A DNA stretch of 15,552 bases, from the NCBI GenBank assembly GCA_964496245.1, contig CAZBZG010000092.1:1-15552 (forward strand), in the 5' to 3' direction. Position numbers and translations under genes: made by a program. This DNA is from CAZBZG01 sp964496245 (GTDB taxonomy: Bacteria; Planctomycetota; SZUA-567). The first letter of the stretch is position 1; the number at the start of each line of letters is the position of its first letter. Below, one piece after another: positions 7,374 to 15,552 of this stretch. The notes beneath the pieces are model-generated. The model worked only from the letters and a program-made list of their open reading frames with translations. It was not told where the DNA came from and did not search any database.

Positions 7374-10300
7374 ATGCCCCCATCCATTCGAGACACGGAG
7401 AGCCCCATTCCTTCCTGCATCCCCGCCGTCCTGGCAGGCCTGGTTTTCCTGCTTTGCCCGCTCTCTGCCCTGCGGGCGCAAGAGACGAGCGAAAGGACGA
7501 GCCTGCGCGCAGGCGCGTGGATCTGCCAGAACGAGGCCGGTCTGACCGTCGAGCTGCCGGGGCTCCTCGGTAGCGCGTTCGAGCAGAACGACGGCTTCAG
7601 GGTTGGCGCATGGCCCGGGGCGGACGGGGACGCGCTGCAGCTGGTCGTGCGCAACGGCCGGTTGCGCATCCGGACCGCGCGCGAAGGGCTCTTTCCCGGC
7701 CACGAGACGGTCGGCGTGTCCCTCGGGGAGGAGACGGTCTTGACGCTCGAGGGGTGGGGCACTCTGGCCCAGTCGCCGAACCTGGAAGTCTTCGAGGACC
7801 CGGCCGCCGCGCAGAAGCGCGCGGTTTCGTTTGTCGGCGGCACCGTGGCCGACCTGCTGCCCGAGGGAAAGCGTCTCCTGGGCGTGGCCTTGATCACGGC
7901 TACGTTCACGGCAAGTTTCCCTGAAGACGCTCCACTCCATGACGTGGACGGCCGGTCCGCGCACCTGCGGTATGCGGCGATCGCGTATCTGGATGCCGAC
8001 CAGGCCGCAACGGTAGATGCGATGGCCGACCTGGCCGGCTGTCCGGTCCATACGATGCAATGCGTCGGTCTGGACTTCGCCGACGGCGACAAGCACACGC
8101 TTCTCGAATGCCGGCAGGCCGACGGTGGGCTCCTGCAGTGTCTGTCGGCCGAATCCAACCAGATCATGCTTGCGGACCAGACAGCCAGCCTGAACAGCCT
8201 CAAGGCCCCCGATGGTGCAGTCTTCACCCGCCTGCGTCTGCCGACCGGCAAGATCAACGATCTGGTAGACCTTGGGCTCCCCAAGAACCTGGACGGCTTC
8301 CTGGTGCGCAGCGCTGCGGGCAAGTACTTCGGTGCCACGCTCGACCAGATGCAACTCATGCTCCCCGGAACCGATGTCGGCCTGAGCTTCGGCCCGACGC
8401 GGCTGCGTATCTTCTTCGGACGCGACAAGCTCATCACTCTGGAGACGACGCTCAAGAACGCGGGGGATCTCTTTGCCCTTGGCGGGCTCGATGTGGCGGG
8501 CGAGAAACGTGTGCGGATCGCCATGGAAGGCAAGACCCTGAGCATCAATTTCCTGGATGCGCTGGCTGACATCAATCCCCTCGGGTTCGGCCTGAACGAG
8601 CCCACCGTAGCCTTCGATACCGAGAACAAGGCCCTGATCCTCTCCGGCCGGCTCGCTGTACCGGAATCGTTGCGCTTCCTGCTCGGCGAACACGTGCGAG
8701 TCCGGGGGACGCTCGGGAAGAACGAGCAGACGCTCGCCGTGCTGCGGCCGGCGGAGTGGAAGCTCATCCAGGCGGACGATCCGACCTTCGGCATCCGCCT
8801 CGACCAGATCCGGCTCGGTCGCATGGACAAGCGCGTCTTTCTTTTGTGCGAAGGTCGCTGCGAGTTGCTCGAGGATCTCGATCCCGCGGAGAAGTTCGGT
8901 CTGCCCGTCGAGGGGCCCAAGATCACCAAGGACAAGACCCTCAGGGCCCTGCTCTACGTGGAGGCGGGCAAGCCTCCGAGCGTTCGGCTGGAACTTTGCA
9001 TGGAGGAATCCCTGGACTTGAACGTCGCCCCGATCCATGGCGCACTGCGCGACACCCGGCTCGTGCTCACCAGGAGCAAGGCCGAGGGCTGGAAGGTGCT
9101 GCTCGCGGGCACCACGGACCTGGACATCGAGGTGGGACCGCTTCACTTCAATGCCGAGGCCACGACCACCCTCTCCTCCGACGGCCGCCTGGTGGTCGCC
9201 ATTCCCGAAGACAGCGAGAACCCGACGCGGATCGAGCTGGCCGGGATCGCGAGTCTCACCCTGCGCAGCGGCTACCTGATGCTGCAGGCCAAGGGGAAGA
9301 ACAAGCAATTCGCCGTCGACGCGACCGTGGCGCTCGACATCAGCGACGAGTTGCCCATGATCGGCGGCCGCACCCTGGCGGGCCACATGGCCATGAGCAC
9401 CAATGGCACCTTCCTCTTCGAGGCGGTGGATCTGCCGTCCATCGACTTCCAGGATATCACCTTTGCCTTCACCACCCTCAGGCTGGAGCGCAAGCTGATC
9501 AACGGCCAGCTCAAAGTGATGGCCTCCATGGGCGGCAAGGTGGACTTCCACGACGACTTCGCGCTCCCGCCGCTGGCCGGCCAGGAGCTGGATGGCAAGG
9601 TCATGCTCACGCAGAACCTCCGGCTGATCCTGCAGGTGACGGGCGGCCCGGAGGGCTTTGGTGTGGACTTTGGCGACTACCGCTTCATGATGGATCGGGT
9701 CGCCCTGGCCCTGGGCGGCGGCAGCCTCGTCACCGCCACGGGAGAAGGCGGCCTCAAGGTGCGTTACCCGTCGAGCAAGTGGTTCCTGAAAGGCCTGCCC
9801 GCCTACATCGAGGGCAGGACCGAGGGGCCGAGCTTTGATGTGGGCGGCGCGATCGATATCTCGCCCTATGACATCTTTGTGCGCACGCGTACCGGCGACA
9901 CCACGGTGATCCCGCTCGACATTCCGGGCCTGCACGAGAAGAACAATGGTTTCACCATGGCACTCTCCCGACTGGGCGTCGGTTTCAACTGGTCGCAGCG
10001 CTATCCCGAGTTCGCGATCCAGGGCAATCTTTACCTGCCGGACCCCGAGGCGGACAGCACCAAGCGCGTGCCGGGCACGGATCGCAAGTACGACTCGTAC
10101 ATGGGGCTCACCTTCTTCGCCTACGGTTCCGAGCCGCTGGCCCTGCGCTTCATGGTGGATCCGGACGAGCCGCCTGCGCTGCGGCTTCCGAACCTGATCG
10201 AGCTCGAGCTCCATGAGACCGGCCTGAGCATATGGCTGCCGCCGACACCCCCCTTTATGAGCTGCTGGTCCAGCATCGAGCACGGGGGCCTGGTCCGGAT

Positions 10301-13300
10301 CGGCAATCCCGACGGCGGATCCGGCTTTCTCTTCAACTTCCAGGGCGGGCACCACGTCTTCTTCGCGTTCCTTACCGTGCCCCCGGCCCACGTCAGTCTC
10401 GAGTTCTTCGATCGGCTCAACTGCCGTCTGCGGCTCGGGGGCTTCGACTCCGAGCTGGACATGTCCTTCCCGCGTCCCCAGCTCGACCCCGGCAACATGA
10501 TGATGGTGCTCTTCAAGCTCTACCCCATCCTCAAGGATATGGACATCGAGAAACTCAAAGAAGAGATCCGCAAGCCGGGCAGCCCCGTGAATGCCCTCTT
10601 CCCCGTATTCAACATGAAGGCCTGCCACATCTATCTGCCCAAGGTCATGGACGACTGCTTCGCCGATGATTTTCCGCGTACCAGGGACGGACGGCCCAAG
10701 CTCGCCGTGTTCGAGCACCTCCGGATCGACGGAGCCGACGGTGCGGCCATGGCCGTAGAATTCGGCGCCAAGCTCGCCAAGATGGTGGCCGAATCCAACC
10801 TGACCGAGCGCATCCCGCGGCAGGTCATCTCCATGATCCCGCCGGACAAGCGGCGGGGGCGCATGAAGATGGACATGCTCGGCCTGCTCAAGGGCGATCT
10901 TCACTACCGGATCCAGGCGGCCGAGGACATCTATACCTATGACAAGGTGCGGGGACTGCAAGACCTGCAGGCCATCGCCCGCGTGACCCACGCCTGCCGC
11001 ACGCGCGGGGTCGCCCCCCTCACCCCGGAGTTGATGCAGAAGCTGCACGGCCAGGACGAGGTCTGCCGCGAACGGCAGAAGGAGTATGGTGTGATGTCCC
11101 GGGAGCGCGGCGCGCTTCTGCTGGATATCGTCGAAGCCCATGAGGCGGGCGAGCCACCGAGCCAGGAACTGCAGCAGGCGATCCAGGACAAGGAAGAGGC
11201 GATGCGCGCCAAAGGCGCGGAGGTCAAGCAGGCGAAGGCCGAGCTGGCGGCGTTGCAGGAGGTCCATGCCGCGGCCACGGGCCAGCGGCCCATTGCCAAT
11301 CCCAATGCGCACACGGTCTCCTTGCCCTCTGGCGAGCGGGTCGAAGTCTCGGCTGACCTCACCCGCCTCGACCCGAGGGCCGAACTGAAGCGCCTACAGG
11401 ACTACATCCAGGCCCGCCTCCAGCCCGGCCAAGCGCCTATCACCTCGCCGCGCGAGTTGCTCTCACGACTGTGGCGCGCATCGGTCGCGGACGGGGCCTC
11501 CCTGCACGTGAAGGGCAACGTGGCGGTCTTTGCCGGCCGGGGACGCGAAGAGCGCTACACCCTGAGGCTGCAGCCCACGGTCCCCTACGGCTTCGTAGCC
11601 GACCGGGACGGAACGCCGGGACCGGGCTTTGCACCTGGGCGTGAGGGCAGATTGCCTGGCGCGTTCCCCGCATCGTATGATGCTGGTCACGCCATGACCG
11701 CGGAGTTGCCCGACGGGCGCGAGATCGAGTGGCTTGACGTGAGGCTCGACGCATTCCTGCGCCGGGGCCGGTCGCGCGGTGCGCTCGACCTGGTGCGGCG
11801 CGGGGAGGCCCGTGTTCGTTGCCTGAAGCATGTACGACGGGGCTGGTTGCCTCCGATGTATACTCTGCAATGGGAGGGCAGAGGGCGCCTCCAGCGCGGC
11901 GGGGCACGGCAGCGGGGGGAGATTCGCGAACCCGTCCTGGGTGCCGGAGGCTGGGTTGCCGCCCAGGAGGCGGGACCCGCGCTCAAATCCTTCAGGCTGG
12001 CAGCGGACCTCGGAGACGGCCTGCGCGTCACCATCGACGACAGCGGCCGCATCCAGGCCGGTGTCTGCGGCCTGGTCGAGATGAGTACCCGCCTCTCGGT
12101 CGGAAACGGCAACGCGCGAGAGTTCTTCACTCTGCTGCGCAAGCTGCGGCTCGGAGATCCCACGGGCGGCACGCCGGATCGCAAGGACCGCATCTTCGCG
12201 CGCGCCTGGAAGCATCTCTACGGGCTGCGCGCACCGCGAGGCGAAGTGCGCATTCGCGGAACCGATGTCACGCTCACGCTCGGCCACGGGATCCGGGCCA
12301 AACTCGGTCTCTCCAGGGTGCGTCTCTACTATCCCTGGCGCTGGCATTACGGGTGGGATTTCATGGCGGGCCCAATCACCGAGGCCCGGGTCGATCCGGA
12401 GACCGGCCTGCTCAGTGGCAAGCCGCGCAATCACCACGATGCCGGGGGGGGCTGGGGCGGCGGGTGGTACAAGATCTTTCTCCCGCGCTACACCCGCGAC
12501 ACGACCGGCGCGCCTGGCCTGATCTCGGCGTGTGGCACCAAGGAGCGTTTCGGTAAGCGGCACCTGGTCTCGCGGGGATTCCTGCGCGATGACTGGCTGC
12601 GCAAGGAGTACTGGGGCGGCAATGCCTACGCGCTCCGGCTGGAAAGCCCCGGCGGCTGGATCGCGTTCACCGACGGCACCTTCCTTCGGATCACCACGCC
12701 GGCAGGCGCGTCCGCGCGGCTCTTACTGAACCGCAGCCTGGATCGCGCGCTCCAGGCCATGGCCGGCGGTCCTCTGCACCAGCTGGGGAGCGAATTCCAG
12801 TGGATCGTGCGGACCAAGGATCGCAGCGGGGTGGCTTCGAGCCTGAACGAGGTCCTGGACGTCGCCCGCCTGCCCGAGGACCCGGACCCTTCTCGGACGC
12901 TCGCCTGGACGAGCGGGGGCCGGAACTTCGAGGTGCGCATGCAACCCGAGGGCGGCCTGCGCGGCATGGGGCTCACGCCCGTCGCGCAGCAGCCCGACAC
13001 GTCACGGACCCGTCTCAATGGCGCATCCGGGGCCGTGTACGAAGCCACGCTGAAGGGGCCGGGGGTCAGCGTGAGCCGGATCGGGCGCGGCGGCAAGCGG
13101 ACCGCTGCCTTCCTCGACTCGAGCAAGGGGCCAGAGAGGGTCCGCCTGCCCGGTGTCAGGCACAAGCCCAACGGCCTCATCGTAAACGGCAACCTGGGCA
13201 TGGAAGCGCCGGGCGGCGAGATGCGCGGTTCCTCCTGGTTCGACGGCCAGATCTTCGACGACGGGAATTTCGACATCAGCGGCAGTGCGGATCTCTCCGT

Positions 13301-13952
13301 GCACGGGGTCGAGCTCGCCAACGGCAGCATGCGCTGCTCCCGGAAGCACGGCCTGACGGTGGAAGGCCATCTCGATCGCGGACTGATCAAGGGGAACATC
13401 GAGGGCCAGGTCACGGGCAGCTGGTTCTGCCTGGAGGGCAATACCAGCTGCATGCACAGCGGCACCGGCTTCAAGGGCAGGGCGTTTGTCGATCCGGACC
13501 ATGTCTCGGCCCATGGCAGTCTCTATGTATCCAACCGGTGCCTTGCAGACGGCTGGGTCAATCTGACAAAGGACTTCGAGTTCGAGAAAACGCTGTCCTT
13601 CAGCAAGAAGGCCAACCTCTCCTACACCAAGACCTGGACCGTCACTTCGTGGGTTTGGGTGCAGGAATCGTGGATACCGCCCAGGGGCCATTCGGAGAAA
13701 CGGCAGACCGAATACAGCAAGCGGATTTCGGTCGACTACACGGTCGGCGTATCGGCCTACACCAAGGTGGGGCTGCAAGGCAATCATCCGTCCGCTCATG
13801 TCAGGGGCAAGATCTGGATCGACGCCCAATGGCCCGTTGGCTATCACGATGCGAGTTTTTCCTCTGGGTCGCTCAACATTCGTAAGGACCTGGGGCCGGT
13901 TCGTATCACCGTGGATTTGCCGAACAAGCATTTCTCGGTCGAGAAGAGGTAA
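7374..13952 (+). CDS. Giant exported beta-rich protein of unknown function (2192 aa)
   Basis: I do not recognise a family for the whole protein. Residues 1-35 are a Sec signal peptide (hydrophobic AVLAGLVFLLCPLSALRA, cleavage before QETSE). About 36-1215 is dominated by short alternating polar/non-polar strands, such as FAITFTTLRLERKL-like and FDVGGAIDISPYDIFVRT stretches, suggesting long beta sheets or a solenoid. Residues about 1219-1303 are charged and helical, probably a coiled coil. A further beta-rich part follows, with a glycine/tryptophan cluster GGGWGGGWYKIF near 1691. The region about 1940-2060 has solenoid-like repeats (for example ISGSADLSVHGVELANGSM, then GLTVEGHLDRG). The last 50 residues carry IWIDAQWPVGY and LGPVRITVDL, also found in the broken gene at 1819-2558. 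It begins beside the stop of the Vps62-like gene and ends nine bases before the next. A role as a secreted or surface-anchored fibre, adhesin or lipid-handling protein is speculation. Confidence 0.85.
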   Translation: MPPSIRDTESPIPSCIPAVLAGLVFLLCPLSALRAQETSERTSLRAGAWICQNEAGLTVELPGLLGSAFEQNDGFRVGAWPGADGDALQLVVRNGRLRIRTAREGLFPGHETVGVSLGEETVLTLEGWGTLAQSPNLEVFEDPAAAQKRAVSFVGGTVADLLPEGKRLLGVALITATFTASFPEDAPLHDVDGRSAHLRYAAIAYLDADQAATVDAMADLAGCPVHTMQCVGLDFADGDKHTLLECRQADGGLLQCLSAESNQIMLADQTASLNSLKAPDGAVFTRLRLPTGKINDLVDLGLPKNLDGFLVRSAAGKYFGATLDQMQLMLPGTDVGLSFGPTRLRIFFGRDKLITLETTLKNAGDLFALGGLDVAGEKRVRIAMEGKTLSINFLDALADINPLGFGLNEPTVAFDTENKALILSGRLAVPESLRFLLGEHVRVRGTLGKNEQTLAVLRPAEWKLIQADDPTFGIRLDQIRLGRMDKRVFLLCEGRCELLEDLDPAEKFGLPVEGPKITKDKTLRALLYVEAGKPPSVRLELCMEESLDLNVAPIHGALRDTRLVLTRSKAEGWKVLLAGTTDLDIEVGPLHFNAEATTTLSSDGRLVVAIPEDSENPTRIELAGIASLTLRSGYLMLQAKGKNKQFAVDATVALDISDELPMIGGRTLAGHMAMSTNGTFLFEAVDLPSIDFQDITFAFTTLRLERKLINGQLKVMASMGGKVDFHDDFALPPLAGQELDGKVMLTQNLRLILQVTGGPEGFGVDFGDYRFMMDRVALALGGGSLVTATGEGGLKVRYPSSKWFLKGLPAYIEGRTEGPSFDVGGAIDISPYDIFVRTRTGDTTVIPLDIPGLHEKNNGFTMALSRLGVGFNWSQRYPEFAIQGNLYLPDPEADSTKRVPGTDRKYDSYMGLTFFAYGSEPLALRFMVDPDEPPALRLPNLIELELHETGLSIWLPPTPPFMSCWSSIEHGGLVRIGNPDGGSGFLFNFQGGHHVFFAFLTVPPAHVSLEFFDRLNCRLRLGGFDSELDMSFPRPQLDPGNMMMVLFKLYPILKDMDIEKLKEEIRKPGSPVNALFPVFNMKACHIYLPKVMDDCFADDFPRTRDGRPKLAVFEHLRIDGADGAAMAVEFGAKLAKMVAESNLTERIPRQVISMIPPDKRRGRMKMDMLGLLKGDLHYRIQAAEDIYTYDKVRGLQDLQAIARVTHACRTRGVAPLTPELMQKLHGQDEVCRERQKEYGVMSRERGALLLDIVEAHEAGEPPSQELQQAIQDKEEAMRAKGAEVKQAKAELAALQEVHAAATGQRPIANPNAHTVSLPSGERVEVSADLTRLDPRAELKRLQDYIQARLQPGQAPITSPRELLSRLWRASVADGASLHVKGNVAVFAGRGREERYTLRLQPTVPYGFVADRDGTPGPGFAPGREGRLPGAFPASYDAGHAMTAELPDGREIEWLDVRLDAFLRRGRSRGALDLVRRGEARVRCLKHVRRGWLPPMYTLQWEGRGRLQRGGARQRGEIREPVLGAGGWVAAQEAGPALKSFRLAADLGDGLRVTIDDSGRIQAGVCGLVEMSTRLSVGNGNAREFFTLLRKLRLGDPTGGTPDRKDRIFARAWKHLYGLRAPRGEVRIRGTDVTLTLGHGIRAKLGLSRVRLYYPWRWHYGWDFMAGPITEARVDPETGLLSGKPRNHHDAGGGWGGGWYKIFLPRYTRDTTGAPGLISACGTKERFGKRHLVSRGFLRDDWLRKEYWGGNAYALRLESPGGWIAFTDGTFLRITTPAGASARLLLNRSLDRALQAMAGGPLHQLGSEFQWIVRTKDRSGVASSLNEVLDVARLPEDPDPSRTLAWTSGGRNFEVRMQPEGGLRGMGLTPVAQQPDTSRTRLNGASGAVYEATLKGPGVSVSRIGRGGKRTAAFLDSSKGPERVRLPGVRHKPNGLIVNGNLGMEAPGGEMRGSSWFDGQIFDDGNFDISGSADLSVHGVELANGSMRCSRKHGLTVEGHLDRGLIKGNIEGQVTGSWFCLEGNTSCMHSGTGFKGRAFVDPDHVSAHGSLYVSNRCLADGWVNLTKDFEFEKTLSFSKKANLSYTKTWTVTSWVWVQESWIPPRGHSEKRQTEYSKRISVDYTVGVSAYTKVGLQGNHPSAHVRGKIWIDAQWPVGYHDASFSSGSLNIRKDLGPVRITVDLPNKHFSVEKR

Positions 13953-13961
13953 AGGGGAATC

Positions 13962-15104
13962 ATGCTACCGAGTACAACCGCAAATCGTGGCGTCTGGTCG
14001 TCGGCTGTCATGGCACCGTTGCTCGCCCTGCTGGCGTTCACCGCAGCCCTGTGCGCAGGCGAGGAACCGGAAGCGCGAGAGCCCGGCCTGCGCATGGATC
14101 CGGAAGTGATCCGGGCCGCGGCCGCGCTTCTGCCCGACGCGCCGGATGACGGCCGGGTGGTGCCGGGCATCATGATCACCGAAGGGGCGGCAGGCTATAT
14201 GGTCACCCGGTACGCAGTGATGCACGGCAAGGAGGAGAAGAGTGCCTTCTTCCGCGTGCGTACGCTCGTGGGCCGACCTGCGCGCGACGTGGCGGTGCGT
14301 TTGGGCGAAGACGGTACGCTGCTCGACCTCTACGACCTGCGCCCCCCGAAGCCGAAGAAAGGCGCTCCCGCGCGCGCGGAGCCCGCGCCAGCCGGGAACG
14401 CGGAGGCCGACGCGGGCGGCAAGGCGTCTGCGGGCGTGACCGGGGGCGAGGATCCTGCGGCCGCGGATCCGAAGGTGCGCGCAGACGCTTCCCGGGTCGA
14501 GACAGACCGCATCCCGTCGCAGGACGTGCTGCGACCCCTTCTGGGACGCAAGCCGGCCGAAGAGGCGGCGTCCCTCGCCGCCCTGCTGCGCGGCATCGCC
14601 AAGGCGGCCACCTTGATCGACCGGGACGCGCGCGATCAACTCCCAGAGCTCCCTCTGGACGCCTTTGTCTTCCAGAAGCGGGTGGAGCCCAAGAAGAAGC
14701 TGCCGCCCTTCGCGCTCAAGACCCTGAAAGGCGAGGTGCTCACCCCGGAAGCCATGGGGGCTGGGTTCAAAGCTCTGTTCTTCACGGCGCTGCAATCGGA
14801 TGCCTGCAAGGCGTTGAACCAGAACGTGGCCGCTGCCTTGAAGCGTGACGTCAAGGTCGCCGACATCTTCGCCTGGGTGCTCTCGGACGCGCGTCCGACC
14901 GCCGCCGCCCTGGCCAATCAGCAAGATCTGGCCGGTCACATCGGATGCGATGATGAGAATGCAGTGAGTGCGGCCTTCGGCGTGCCGGTCAAGCCCATGC
15001 TGCTTGTCTACGACAAGGCCGGTCTTCTGGTCGCGGTCGTGACGCCGGAGAATAGCAAAAACCTGGACAAGCTGTTTGCGATGCTCGAAAAGACGGTTCG
15101 ATAG
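13962..15104 (+). CDS. Exported protein with a C-terminal thioredoxin-like domain lacking the CxxC pair
   Basis: This 380-residue protein has an N-terminal signal peptide (hydrophobic 17-32, cleavage near ALCA). Residues about 45-126 form a compact unassigned domain. A flexible Ala/Pro/Gly-rich linker (about 128-178) follows, then a helical part (186-232). Residues 246-378 look like an AhpC/TlpA-type thioredoxin fold: LPPFALKTLKGE, then the strand ALFFTALQ and the active-site turn. A conserved-looking V-K-P before MLLVYDKAG (P345) fits the cis-proline. Where TlpA-like proteins have CxxC this one has SDAC (S279, C282), so only the second cysteine remains; C329 could pair with it. Ordinary dithiol exchange is therefore unlikely, but a peroxiredoxin-like or purely structural role is possible. 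The start follows AAAGGGGA (13951-13958), overlapping the stop of the giant gene, and gspF follows 34 bases later. Confidence 0.8.
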   Translation: MLPSTTANRGVWSSAVMAPLLALLAFTAALCAGEEPEAREPGLRMDPEVIRAAAALLPDAPDDGRVVPGIMITEGAAGYMVTRYAVMHGKEEKSAFFRVRTLVGRPARDVAVRLGEDGTLLDLYDLRPPKPKKGAPARAEPAPAGNAEADAGGKASAGVTGGEDPAAADPKVRADASRVETDRIPSQDVLRPLLGRKPAEEAASLAALLRGIAKAATLIDRDARDQLPELPLDAFVFQKRVEPKKKLPPFALKTLKGEVLTPEAMGAGFKALFFTALQSDACKALNQNVAAALKRDVKVADIFAWVLSDARPTAAALANQQDLAGHIGCDDENAVSAAFGVPVKPMLLVYDKAGLLVAVVTPENSKNLDKLFAMLEKTVR

Positions 15105-15138
15105 CGCGTGTGCGCGTGATCGGACGGGAATGGAACCC

Positions 15139-15552
15139 ATGGCCACATTCGCCTACACCGCTCTCAGCAAGGCCGGCCAACAGGCCACCGGGACCATGGA
15201 GGCCGGCGGACAGGCAGAGGTGGTCACGCGGCTCGGCCGGGAAGGCCTGTACGCGGTCCGGGTCGACCGGGCGGCTGCGGGCGCAACGGGGGGACCGGCG
15301 GGGGCCGGGCGGCGCCGGTCCGTGGGCGATCTTCTCTTCCCGGGGGTCCGCGGTGCGGACGTCACGGCCCTGACGCGGCAGATGGCCACTTTCTTGCAGG
15401 GGGGCTTTCCTCTGATCCGCGCGCTGGAATTCATCCAGCGCAACGCCGGCAAGGACTCCCTGCGGGACCTGATCGGCGAGGTTGCGGATGCGGTGCGCGG
15501 CGGCGGCACCCTGGCTGCAGCCCTGGCCGAGCACCCGAGGCACTTCGACAAG
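15139..15552 (+). CDS. gspF: Type II secretion / type IV pilus inner-membrane platform protein, N-terminal part (GspF/PilC family)
   Basis: The first 138 residues are present and the gene runs off the window. MATFAYTALSKAGQQATGTM is the hallmark start of GspF/PilC proteins, followed by an A-x-L-x-x-x-GLYAVRV segment. The first cytoplasmic T2SSF domain then begins: VTALTRQMATFLQGGFPLIR, ALEFIQR, and GGGTLAAALAEHP. These match the family's 'tRQlatll.aG.pL..aL' and 'G.sL..AL..hp..F' patterns. The platform protein sits in the inner membrane and couples the GspE ATPase to pseudopilus assembly. The ATG at 15139 is preceded by GGACGGGAATGG, a loose ribosome binding site. Residues 45-65 are an unusually Gly/Ala/Arg-rich linker. 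The gene is 34 bases downstream of the thioredoxin-like gene and in the same orientation as gspE at 2777, so one operon is likely. Confidence 0.9.
   Translation, partial: MATFAYTALSKAGQQATGTMEAGGQAEVVTRLGREGLYAVRVDRAAAGATGGPAGAGRRRSVGDLLFPGVRGADVTALTRQMATFLQGGFPLIRALEFIQRNAGKDSLRDLIGEVADAVRGGGTLAAALAEHPRHFDK

Noticed and set aside
7293..11312. A 1339-codon open frame on the minus strand opposite the giant gene, and similar long antisense frames opposite gspE (2606-4696), the oxidoreductase (481-1707) and the thioredoxin-like gene (13965-15146)
   Set aside because: All have His/Arg/Val/Gly-biased composition without motifs. They arise because GC-rich third positions on the plus strand remove antisense stop codons. 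The plus-strand products have signal peptides or known motifs.
13962..15104. Functional thiol-disulfide oxidoreductase or cytochrome maturation protein (TlpA/ResA type)
   Set aside because: The first active-site cysteine is replaced by serine, so I keep only 'thioredoxin-like domain'.
1..15552. CRISPR array, tRNA or rRNA genes, insertion sequence or phage genes
   Set aside because: I saw no regularly spaced direct repeats, no rRNA-like segment, no cloverleaf with CCA-type end, and no transposase or integrase motif.

Overview
The window comes from a GC-rich bacterial chromosome with a GC-rich third codon position. The gene content is two type II secretion (T2SS) or type IV pilus genes, several large exported proteins without obvious families, a Gfo/Idh/MocA oxidoreductase, and a 'CACGAAGA'-unit intergenic hairpin repeat. 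This would fit the PVC group or a neighbouring phylum (Kiritimatiellota, Verrucomicrobiota, Lentisphaerota, Hydrogenedentota). That placement is an inference of modest confidence. I see no rRNA, tRNA, CRISPR array, transposase or phage gene.

Left part (1-2700) looks like accessory or decaying DNA around one intact gene. A minus-strand fragment (67-423) keeps only the C-terminal Asp/His region of an S10 serine carboxypeptidase. An intact plus-strand Gfo/Idh/MocA dehydrogenase follows (496-1671). A convergent minus-strand gene (1819-2558) encodes an exported protein with a GATase-like/DUF4350-like first half. It is broken by one frameshift, best placed at a six-base C run. Between the two convergent genes lies a long imperfect inverted repeat (1716-1800) that probably also ends transcription.

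Right part (2694-15552) looks like one long operon behind a clear sigma70-type promoter (-35 at 2694, -10 at 2718). It starts with the secretion ATPase gspE/pilB (2777-4426). Four genes for exported proteins follow: a small 89-aa protein, an 868-aa Vps62-like protein with a lysine-rich segment, a 2192-aa beta-rich protein, and a 380-aa protein with a degenerate thioredoxin-like domain. The operon then resumes with the inner-membrane platform gene gspF/pilC (15139 to the window end). gspE and gspF are normally close together, so the roughly 10.6 kb of exported genes between them is the most striking feature. Inference: the four proteins may be substrates or envelope partners of this secretion machine.

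A link between the two parts supports a real, unrecognised family. The last ~50 residues of the broken minus-strand protein resemble the last ~50 residues of the giant protein (LWVDAPWPIGY versus IWIDAQWPVGY, then IGPATVTVNL versus LGPVRITVDL). This suggests a shared C-terminal domain, perhaps used for export or surface attachment.
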